64,000 nucleotides of DNA. Origin: Owenia fusiformis. Lineage: Eukaryota > Annelida > Polychaeta > Sabellida > Oweniidae. Of this stretch, positions 55,065-64,000 are shown piece by piece (the first letter of the stretch is position 1; each line of letters starts with the position of its first letter). Under the pieces are notes generated by a model. That model was not told the origin of the DNA and did no database searches. It worked only from the letters and a program-made list of their open reading frames with translations. Where the stretch lies: NCBI GenBank assembly GCA_903813345.2, contig CAIIXF020000007.1:11961031-12025030 (forward strand), given 5' to 3'. The translations under genes were made by a program, and so were the position numbers.

Positions 55065-57900
55065 TCAGACAACTGCGGTTATACTGTAAACATGCTGACA
55101 TACGGTGTTATCTTATCTCAGCTGCAGTAAGAATCTTAATGGCGGAGATTCAGAAATGTTTCAAAAAACAAAATGCGGGGCGTCCATCCTTTCAATTGCT
55201 TATTCAGAAGTCTTTTTGCAAGTCTGATTGGTGGTATTCAACAAGTGCATATATTTTAAGAAAATAGGTATGGCAAAGAAGACATTAGGCCAAACGTTGC
55301 ACTAATAGCTCGGGAAAGGTAAAAAAAATGACTCTCAAATTTCTTCTATGGTCTCTATTGAACCTTTAAGTTAAGGTGATATGATAACATCAGGTGTATC
55401 GTATGCAAATCTGTCAAGAAATTAAAATGAACACATTCCATTTTCAAATTTCTCATTTGGGATGTTGTGTTTCACTAAAAAGGTTATGGATTAAGGTAAC
55501 AAAGTAAATTTGTAATTCCCTAAACTGTCTATCAGTATACCTGATAAAAGATACTTAAGTGACATAACAGATGTGCTTTGTGCATTCTCATCAATTTGTG
55601 TAAAAGCAACGTTTATAGTAATATAGCAAAGTTGTCCTGGTACACTGTGTAACACAATAGTTTGTCCCAACAAGGGACTGACTGATAGCATTGCGTGGCA
55701 TCAATTTAATAAAATTGGTGTCAGTTAGTAAAAAAAAGCTTAACAATCCTGGACTTATTTTTATCAGTGAACAAAAATTTGATAAACAGAAAAAGCGATA
55801 TATCCAATATCTTTATTGCAGTAATTTATGAATATTACAATGGAGCCCTGTACTCTTATGTGTACTCTTACATAGACATACAAGAATACAATATAGCCTT
55901 TTTACACAAATTGAGAAGCATTCGATCATACCATTTTCTTCATAAATGCACTGCAAATATTTCATCAGTACCAGATGACCAGATACACCAGCGACACTTA
56001 GCCAACTTATTAAATGAGCCAGAAACAATTATTCAAATCTAGAAATGTAGCATTCCAGAAGTGCACAGATATATCTGGTGGAACATTATGGTACAAACAT
56101 GACAAATGGACATTCAATAAGGGCTCAACGTTATTCATTTTCAATGATTTAACATTATTGAAAAGAAAGCACAAAAGGCAAACATTTGACAAACAAAGCA
56201 GCAAACCAGTATCCACTGTAGAAATTATTTTTGCTTTTCAACAATTCTTTAAATATCACAGTTTCAGTGCATTGCTAGGGACAATGGCTATAGGGAAAGA
56301 GCAAGGGATTTAAAACATAATTAATAAGAAAAGAAACATCTAATAGTACAACCATAAGGAAACAAGCCCAAATCCTAAAAATGATCCAAGGCTTTTAATC
56401 ACTAATTTCATCGGTTGATCTACTGGCCTTTATGCTTTCTGATGATGAAACACATCTATGAGGATTTGTAATCCATTCCAACTGAATCATCATAGTGCAC
56501 TATATTTACTCAATAGAACTGAATGAAAAGGCTAACTATTTAGTAGTCACTCTACATTTGAAAGAACAATTCCCTTAAAATATTCATTCAAGAGGTGTAG
56601 TGATGGTACTCACTGATGTCTCAATATCATGATTAAACATATCTTCATAGATGAAGGTCTCATCAATAGCATCTAAATGACTCTTCATGCAATGACTCAG
56701 GGGAAGCTTAAAAGTTGCAATTTTGGATATGAATCTAATCATTTAGGTAGAGAGGCCCACTTTGACCTGTTATTTAGAATTATTCTCGCGAAATGCGAAA
56801 ATGTGGAAAACGCACAAACAGCTAATAAGTTGGATTATAACTTAATTTAAGTTGTTTATTGTATGAGTGCTTAAGTGTTTAAAACTATTTTGATAATGTA
56901 TTTGGATTTCTTTTTATTTATTCTTCAACATGTATTAAACATGACTTACACGTAGTATACCTACAATAGCATAGTATTGTGGCTCAGGATTGTGATAATA
57001 GTTCCCCAAAAAATGGGAAATGGGGTGAAGGATACTATTTCAGGGTATTTTCTATGGTTATACATGTATATCTGAGATTATAATCAACTTCATTTATGTT
57101 TAGATTAGATGGAAGGTCAATCATGAAATCAAAATTCTATGAGACATTGCGCTTCAGACACTTCCCCATATAAAGTTCTATTTGGTAAATAGTAAACCTA
57201 CATAAATGGTTATAATATAATTTTTATCCATTTGTAATGTAGGATTATGCAATTGTAGGAAACACAATGAAGGCACAAGATTGTTAAGGAGGTGTTAAAT
57301 AACGCATTACAATAAAGAGATCAATAGAGCATAGAGACCCCATTTGTTAAATAGATTCCACGAGAAGATTCCTATAAAAATTTATATGGTCTTTAATAAT
57401 GTCAAACCAATTATCAAGCATTGTGATCATGTGTAAGAAAGTCATTTTGTAAGATTTAAGAATGACAATTTGCAATAGGTAGCATCTTGGATTATTATCA
57501 TTGAAGAGTGTGATAACAGGTTTTATTTTTGCAAGAATAACTAGAATTGATACATTTGAAATTTGAATGAATATAAAAGTAGATGAAGAAGTTGTTGCAT
57601 ATATGTGTTCAAATATATCAACAACCATTACACCCACTACGTAAGACCCAATCTATATATTAATATTAATTAATGCTACAACAGGCTATAAATATACTTG
57701 GAATATGATTAAGCTAACTAATCGCATCATTTGAGAATTAGTTGACATATTGACTGATTCCAGCCATATGCATGTTGTCAAATAAAACATTTTAGTCCAT
57801 ACTTAGACGTGATTGAGGTACATTAAGCAGGTTTGTAAAATGTTGTATTTTCAACATTGGGAAGAATATATCTTAACTTCCTGGCTGAGCTGACAAATAT
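55065..57900. other. AT-rich sequence with one R1 copy, no gene recognised
   Basis: A weak R1 copy lies at 56885-57060 (TTATTCTTCAACATGTATTA, GATTGTGATAATAG). Open frames at 55767-56042, 56014-56313 and 57347-57637 lack protein character. Confidence 0.5.
56885..57060 (+). repeat. Dispersed repeat R1 copy (diverged)
   Basis: TTATTCTTCAACATGTATTA and GGATTGTGATAATAG followed by GGGTGAAGGATACTATTTCA match R1 in order; the remainder is diverged. Confidence 0.55.
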
Positions 57901-57904
57901 ATTA

Positions 57905-59000
57905 CAGGGTGGTTCAAAAAAAATTGGAACATTTGTTAATTGAACGCAAAACCTTTATTTTTTCTCTAAAATGCACCAAAATTTTACTGAGTATTGTTCA
58001 GTCACTCATTTATCTGATGTAAAGTTTATAGGTGAAAACAACAAAGTTTATGGATTAAACTAGACAATGTTTGATATGACCCCTCTTCTCCTGAATTACA
58101 AGTTCAAGCCTGGGACTCCGTTTTGAAATGATTAATTCTGTTTGCTGTTTGTTTTTGTCCAAGCAATCTTGATTAAAAAATTCAACTTGACCAAACTTCT
58201 TACATATTTGCCTTGGAAGATCAAATCTAGTTACATATTCAACATTTGTTTACCAAAATGTATGGGTATCAAGCATATTTTGATGGTTATTAATGGGTGT
58301 ATTACTGATTGAATATTCTCAACAAGGACCAGGGCAGTCCGTTTTGACTGGTAAATGAAGCCCCATCCCCTTTCTTGTTCTAATAATAATAATATTCATT
58401 GAATATATCAAAATATGTATATCAATATCATAAAGGAGTCTCCCAGAACACAAATGATATATTATATGTGCTTAGAGTTGGTCTCTAATAAAGCCTCTCT
58501 AATAAAGCCTTGTAAATAACTTGTCAGTTGCCTTTTTACTGAAAATGGAAACAATGATTTTGTCAGTTTAGTGGCTGTACAGGTTATGCAATCGCTCACC
58601 TCTGACATGTTCTTTCTTTCCTACTCTTAAATAAAAATAATGGTTTGGGATATTAAGTTGACAATAACAAAATAGTTTTCTTGTAAACCAGAGATGTAAA
58701 TACCTCTTGTCAAGTGAATATGATTTTATAAAATGTATATAGCAATCATCATGTTCATTAGAGCTTTGAATAAAGAATACTTGGAAAAGTAGCAGCAAAA
58801 CTGACAAGTGTATATTTAAGAAAAGGGGGTCGAAACATTGACTAGTTTAATGCATTAACTTTGTGGTTTTCACATATAAAATTTACATCAGATAAATAAG
58901 TTACTGAACTATGCTCAGTAAAATTTTGGTGCATTTTAGAGAAAAAATAAAGGTTTTGCGTTCAGTTACTAAATGTTCCAATTATTTTTGGACCACCCTG
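57905..59000. mobile_element. 1.1 kb Tc1/mariner-superfamily-like element with ~180 bp inverted repeats
   Basis: The ends CAGGGTGGTTCAAAAAAAAT and ATTTTTGGACCACCCTG are inverted and flanked by TA (57903-57904, 59001-59002), the signature of Tc1/mariner insertion. The arms stay similar for about 180 bp (TTATCTGATGTAAAGTTTAT and its counterpart near 58880). On the minus strand at 58055-58250 an open stretch ends SKRSPRLELVIQEKRGHIKH then CLV-stop, which resembles transposase C-termini of this superfamily (R...I...GGHI..L). The rest of a transposase is absent, so it is a non-autonomous deletion derivative. Confidence 0.8.
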
Positions 59001-59214
59001 TATATATGCCTGCTACACTAGAATTCAAAAATAAAAATCTTAGATAAAAAGGTGTCTGATATAAATACATATAAGTACTGCTCATGCAGGAAAATTCCCT
59101 AGACTTGCACCAGAGGTAAGTCAAGTTGTTGAACGTTCATGTTGGATGTTGTATTGAACCTTTGATATGCTTATGGACTGAATTTTTGTCAATTCAAAAT
59201 AATTTGAGGCTGAA

Positions 59215-59525
59215 TGCTTATAATCTACTATTTTTGATGTTATTAGTATCGGATATCAATTTATTCCTTAATATGTTTTGTAATGGCTCCAGTATGAATG
59301 AAATGTCACCTGGTACTATGGTTCTGGGTTGTGATAACAGAACTTGAATGGTGGGGAGGTAGATATTAGACCTTGTTTACTTTCACAATAGATTATTGTT
59401 TCAGATGGTTGGGATTTGTCTTCCTAATGATTGGTGTACAGATAAATATTTTTTGGGGTTGCTGTTTTTTTTTAAAATTCTTGTCCTTTCCCTTCGCCAT
59501 ATGCGCATAAATATTTAGTTGCTTA
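59215..59525 (+). repeat. Dispersed repeat R1 copy
   Basis: ATTTTTGATGTTATTAGTAT, GGATATCAATTTATTCC, GAATGAAATGTCACC, GGTTGTGATAACAG and TTCTTGTCCTTTCCCTTCGC follow the R1 order. Confidence 0.75.
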
Positions 59526-59654
59526 TGATGCACGAAAATCAAAAATCAACACAACAGAAGGTTAAATAAGTAGATAAGTGGGAGGAAAAGTTGTTGCAAA
59601 TGTGTAATACACTCCCACATCTATTACCGTTAATCTATATCCTAAGATTAATGA

Positions 59655-60330
59655 GGGCAGGCCCGTAAGACACTTTTCTCTAAGGGTGGTGCAGTTTTAA
59701 CTAGAAATAAAATAAAAATGTCAAATTTGTTGCCGCGTAAATCAAATTACGTAAGTCAGAGGGGGGGGGGGGGGGCGGTTACTCCCTATATCGGGGCCAC
59801 TCAGCCTATTTTGTAGTATTTTATTGTTTTCGTATTGTTTTGAGACTAAATATTGTACTACCAGTTCAATATTTGTTTGAACTGGTAAAACAATATTCAA
59901 ATATTGTTTTACCAGTTCAAGATCACATTCAGTGATTTCTGGACCCTTTCAAGGTGTTTTAATTGAAATAGAATCAATTCATAAGAATCAATCATTTTCT
60001 TCTTAGGGGAGCGAGGGGGCAGCAAGGAAAATTTTACTCATTCAAGATGCTGTCTGGTTAATTATGAGCACTTTTAATGTGTTTAATGCTTTAGTTTTTG
60101 GGGTGCTGCCAGAAATTTTTATGATTTCATTATGTCACTTGGTGACTTCTAGGCACTTTTTAAGTGTCTAAAATTAACAAATGCAACTTCCAAACTTGTG
60201 AGGAGTGACCCACTCCCCCTAAACAATTTTCTACTTTTGAGATGCTATTTGGTGCTTTCTGGGCACTTTTAAAGTGAATGAGTCAATAAAAAAATATGAT
60301 TTTTTTCAAAAACAGAATAGCCTTCTTGAA
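59655..60330. repeat. Decayed repeat with a poly(G) tract and ~100 bp units
   Basis: GCAGGCCCGTAAGACAC at 59657 recalls a hAT-type end, followed by a 17-base G run (59761). Downstream, four diverged units contain TTTCTGGACCCTTTCAAGG, GAGCACTTTTAATGTG, ACTTCTAGGCACTTTTTAAG and CTTTCTGGGCACTTTTAAAG. No right end was found. Confidence 0.45.
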
Positions 60331-60334
60331 TGCT

Positions 60335-61250
60335 TTTAGGCGTAGAGACCATAAAAATATTGATCTAAAGATGAGAGGTAATCAACACTGAATAAAACCA
60401 CTTCTCTAAGCCACCATTTATTAACTGTAAACTACTTTCCCCGATATCTAATAAATGTCCTCATTTATTTGTTGCCATAAATTTACCAATAAAATATCAA
60501 TATTAAGAAAGACATCAGTGGTCTAGGAAACCGCTATAAAAACATGTAAATATTGACTTACATGATTATCAGGAGTGAAATTATAAATCCTTCATGAATG
60601 AATCTAGTGTGATGTCCCAACCTCAAGGCCTAATTAAACTGTTTTTGGTCATTTTAAAATCACAACAAACATGACATATACTGGACTAGGGGCGGGAATG
60701 GCATGCCAAAGGTGTAACTAGAACATGCTATGTATATGGTTTATATAATGTTTGTAGGAATATAATCTACCAAAAATAAAAAGGAATGATTGCAGCCCAA
60801 ACAGAATCTAAAATTTTAGGATCATTTTTGTTTACTGAATCTTCCTTAAACCAAAATATTGATAGATCATTCTTTGATGCCAGTCTGACGTCAAAGAGTC
60901 ATTATAGACAAGGCTACTATTTCATTTCATACATAAAATCTTTATAAATGTTCGATTCTTGACTTTTTACCATTTTATATGTCCTTCCTTTTATGCTCTT
61001 TAGATATCAATTCAGTAGAACTTCCTTTTAACCACGGGAAAATAAAATAGTTTTCACAAATCCATACTCTATAGCTCCATAGGCACCAATTTAATTTCAA
61101 ATAGTCTGTATGTTGACATCAAATCATCAATGGATCAAGCCAAACATTGGAGGTCAAACAATTATCTATATAACTAGACTTTGGAAATTGAACGAGTTCA
61201 ATTTCAGACTCCAGATCTAGACTTTTTTAAGCCCAGTCATCCAGAATAAG
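60335..61250. other. AT-rich sequence, no gene recognised
   Basis: Nothing is supported except a small hairpin at 61176-61202 (GGAAATTGAACGAGTTCAAT TTC). Confidence 0.5.
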
Positions 61251-61294
61251 CTGAGTCATCAAAAATAAGCTGAGTCATCCAGAAAAAGATTGAT

Positions 61295-61590
61295 GGGCGG
61301 ATTGAATAGGAAGGAAGAATAGGATAGAATAGGAAGGAAAAATAGGATAGAATAGGAAAGAAGGATAGGATAGGATAGAATAAGAAAGAAGGATAGGATA
61401 GGATAGGTTATGAAGGATAGGAAGGAAATGATGAGAAGGAAGGATAGGTAGAAGGGAAAGGAAAGAATAGGAAGGAACGATAGGATAGAATAGGAAAGAA
61501 GGATACGATAGGATAGAATAGGGAGGAAGGAAGGATAGGATAGGAAGGAAGGGTAGATAGGAAGGATAGGAACAGACAGAATAGGAGGGA
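61295..61590 (+). repeat. Purine-rich minisatellite, AGGATAGAATAGGAAGGA type
   Basis: Irregular GGATA, GAATA and GGAAGGA units run for about 300 bp, almost purely purine on the plus strand. The long minus-strand open frame here (proline, serine, leucine and tyrosine only) is an artefact of this. Confidence 0.9.
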
Positions 61591-63073
61591 AGACGGGTGC
61601 ATTTTTCAATATTTTCTTCGCTACTCTTGACTCTCTATCAGGATACCATCAGATCAATTTTTCCCGAAATTTCAAAATGACACAACTTTCCAACCGGAAA
61701 TTGGATCGAAATTTGGTTTGCAGATTCGGATTCCTGGGGAAATTCTATCCTTAATTTATAACTCATGCGTCCAATTTGGAGAACTTTTTATTTTGACCTA
61801 CATTTCGGACACTATATCTCAAAAGTGTGTTGAAATACTTTATGACGGCAAAAAGCTAACACTATTAGCACACTCTTTCCTACCTGTATACAAAATTTTG
61901 AAGCAAATCATGAAAATATAGTGTCAAAATCGCAAAAATAAAGAAAAGCTATGAATTTGACCTAGATTTTGACCTAGGCATTTTGCTGACCAAATTTTGA
62001 TTCTAAGTGGCTTTGAGGTCTTATTCTTTTAAAAGCTTTCATTATATTAAGCTGTATTCAGTCAATATCTTGTATTGTACACTTCAAAAAAAACTTTTTT
62101 CCATTGACTTAACATGGGGCACCAAATTTAGCGATTTTGAGCTTTCAAAACGCCGAACCGGAAGTCGGATCGAAATTTGGTTTGCAGAATCGGATTCCTG
62201 AGAAAATTCTATCCTTAATTCATAACTCATACGTTGAATTTGGAGAACTTTTTATTTTGACCTACTTTTCGGACACCATATCTCAAAAGTGGGTCAAAAT
62301 ACTTTCTGACGGCAAAAGGCTAACACTATTAACACATTCTTGGCTACATGTATACAACATTTCGAGGAATATGATTAAAGTGTAGTGTCAGAATCGCAAA
62401 AATAAGGAAAAACTTTGAATTTGACCTAGATTTTGACCTAGGCCCTGGACTGGATTTAGACCTAGACTTGACTTGAACCTGGACCAACACTGGACTTGGA
62501 CCTGGACTGTTCATTCACTTGGACCTGGAAATGGACTGGACTGGTATTTTTTCATTTTTTTCACTTTTCTTGACTTTCTATAAGGGTACCATCAGATTGA
62601 TTTTTGTCGAACTTTCAAAAAGTCATAACACTTGAACCGGAAGTCGGATTATAATTCGGTTTTCAGATTCGGAATCCTGAGAAAATTTCCTATAAGGCTA
62701 ATACCCTTGACATTGAATTCGGAGAACTTTTTTTCTGACCTCGTTTTCGGACACTGATATCTCGAAATCGGTTCGAGATATTAAAAAACTAAATCGACAT
62801 ACGCTATCCTACTTTTTAATGAAGAACACAATGAAAAAAACCTGGATCGAAAATATTGAAGGACGACTGAGAAAATCGAAAAAAGTGACAAAGTACTGGA
62901 TTTGACCCAGTTCCTGACCTTTGACCTAGATAAAAATTTGACCCAATTTCCCACCAACTAGATACTGAACCTAGATGAACTGTATAATGGTCTTTACTGG
63001 ATACCTTATAGTTGTTGAGAAAACGTGGGCAGTAAAATAAGAAAAAGAATAATAAGAATAGAGGCAAAAACAA

Positions 63074-63149
63074 TAGACTCCAGATTTCATCTGGAGTCTA
63101 ATAAGAAAACTGACGAAAACAATAGACTCCAGATTTCATCTGGAGTCTA
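63074..63149 (+). repeat. Duplicated hairpin CTCCAGATTTCATCTGGAG
   Basis: A perfect hairpin with stem AGACTCCAGAT and loop TTC occurs twice, about 49 bp apart, each preceded by AACAATAG. They lie just before the 133 bp direct repeat. Confidence 0.9.
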
Positions 63150-63150
63150 A

Positions 63151-63283
63151 TAATAGGATTTGCCCATACGCGTATAGAGGGAAATGGCTCTACGGACGCT
63201 CTGAGGGCCTATAATGGTCGATTAAAGGTCGGGGAATCTAGGGAGGTAGTTGGGGAGAATGCCTGGCTCGTGCTTCGCGGATC
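63151..63283 (+). repeat. 133 bp direct repeat, copy 1
   Basis: TAATAGGATTTGCCCATACG through GCTTCGCGGATC is identical by eye to 63868-64000. The GC content is well above that of the window. Confidence 0.95.
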
Positions 63284-63867
63284 CGTCGAGGTCAAAAAAT
63301 AGTCCTTCAAAAAATAGGCCTTCCAGACGTTTATATAGAGCTTTCGACGTAGATTCGAGCAGCGTACGTGTCGTTCTACATTCCGCAATCGTTAGTTTGA
63401 CGAAGGGAATCGTTGTTTTAGAAATGCTCTAGTCATCCTTCGGGCCTATTTTCTTTCAAATGTCTGTTGTTCGCAGAGATACGTATACCAAGTGTATACC
63501 AGGTGTCGTCTAGATATACGGCAACGGTGGCCCGTACGCGAACTTCAAACGCGTATATCTCGATAACTAATGGTCGGATTGAAATTTGGTTCACTGTTTT
63601 TTTAATGCTCGGAAAACTGTCTTTCCGACCAGCTAGTTTTCCTCCGATTCTGACTTCTTAAGGAGGCTCGAGAGGCCAAAATAGCGGAAATGCAGATTTC
63701 GACCTAGATTTCGACCTTTGACCCAGATAAGGATTTGACCTAATTTCCCACCAACTACGCCTAGCCCCCTAACAACGTGTATGAGTAGATTTATCCAAAT
63801 ATCTCTCGTTGGTGAGAACGTGTGTGAGGAGGATTTTTGCTTTTTGCACATACGAAAGCAAAAATCA

Positions 63868-64000
63868 TAATAGGATTTGCCCATACGCGTATAGAGGGAA
63901 ATGGCTCTACGGACGCTCTGAGGGCCTATAATGGTCGATTAAAGGTCGGGGAATCTAGGGAGGTAGTTGGGGAGAATGCCTGGCTCGTGCTTCGCGGATC
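63868..64000 (+). repeat. 133 bp direct repeat, copy 2 (cut by the window edge)
   Basis: It is the second copy of 63151-63283, offset by 717 bp, and matches right up to the last base of the window, so the repeat is longer than seen here. Confidence 0.95.

Larger units (their letters stand above)
61620..63770. repeat. Array of diverged ~470 bp units
   Basis: Units are anchored by TTTTGACCTACATTTCGGAC (about 61793), TTTTGACCTACTTTTCGGAC (about 62260) and CTGACCTCGTTTTCGGACAC (about 62736), spaced 467-476 bp, with a fourth, weaker one near 63560-63760. Each has CCGGAAGTCGGATCGAAATT or a variant, CAGATTCGGATTCCTG, and ends with GACCTAGATTTTGACCTAGG. A GGACCTGGACT microrepeat at 62447-62545 interrupts the second unit. 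It is noncoding by eye. Confidence 0.75.

Noticed and set aside
61259-61609. 116-codon minus-strand frame rich in P, S, L, Y
   Set aside because: It is the complement of a purine minisatellite with no protein-like composition.

Overview
The window is AT-rich, intron-bearing animal DNA with a 500-base assembly gap and a very heavy load of transposons, foldback elements and satellite-like arrays. The best clue to the organism is a four-exon neuropeptide gene on the minus strand (about 50298 down to 35736). It encodes an allatotropin/orexin-type precursor whose predicted peptide, GFRSGAGTRFSHGY-amide, has the GFR...HGY-amide form known from molluscs and annelids. With the LINEs, a tyrosine-recombinase (DIRS-order) retroelement and the many foldback elements, this points to a lophotrochozoan invertebrate (mollusc, annelid or brachiopod-like). 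I cannot narrow it further.

Left third (1-25200): almost wholly mobile DNA. A 5'-truncated LINE (about 1010-3889) abuts a 4.4 kb long-inverted-repeat element (3892-8260). That element carries ~145 bp repeat arrays in both arms, a 0.47 kb foldback MITE and a probable last exon of a cysteine-rich CXC-domain protein. A second long-inverted-repeat element (10796-15267) has a 42 bp minisatellite and a further MITE between its arms. A DIRS-order element of split-direct-repeat type (15910-23250) is interrupted by a 2.1 kb LINE with a perfect 16 bp target duplication. The LINE is itself interrupted by a MITE carrying a tRNA-like sequence. A ~163 bp tandem array follows (23660-25200).

Middle (25400-50330): host DNA with intronic and intergenic repeats. 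One well-bounded exon of an unidentified multi-pass membrane protein lies at 25413-25649 (minus). The allatotropin gene follows on the same strand: TATA-like promoter and non-coding exon near 50.3 kb, signal peptide and peptide exon at 42.5-42.7 kb, two short exons for the conserved C-terminal flank at 37.0 and 36.0 kb, and a poly(A) signal at 35.74 kb. All three coding exons agree in phase. Its introns hold foldback MITEs, ~146 bp 'GGCCATTTTG' array elements, a mariner transposase fragment and a ~105 bp duplication.

Right third (50330-64000): no host gene recognised. It holds a 1.1 kb Tc1/mariner-like inverted-repeat element (57905-59000), copies of a dispersed repeat family, a purine-rich minisatellite and, from 61.6 kb to the edge, an array of diverged ~470 bp units ending in an exact 133 bp direct repeat.
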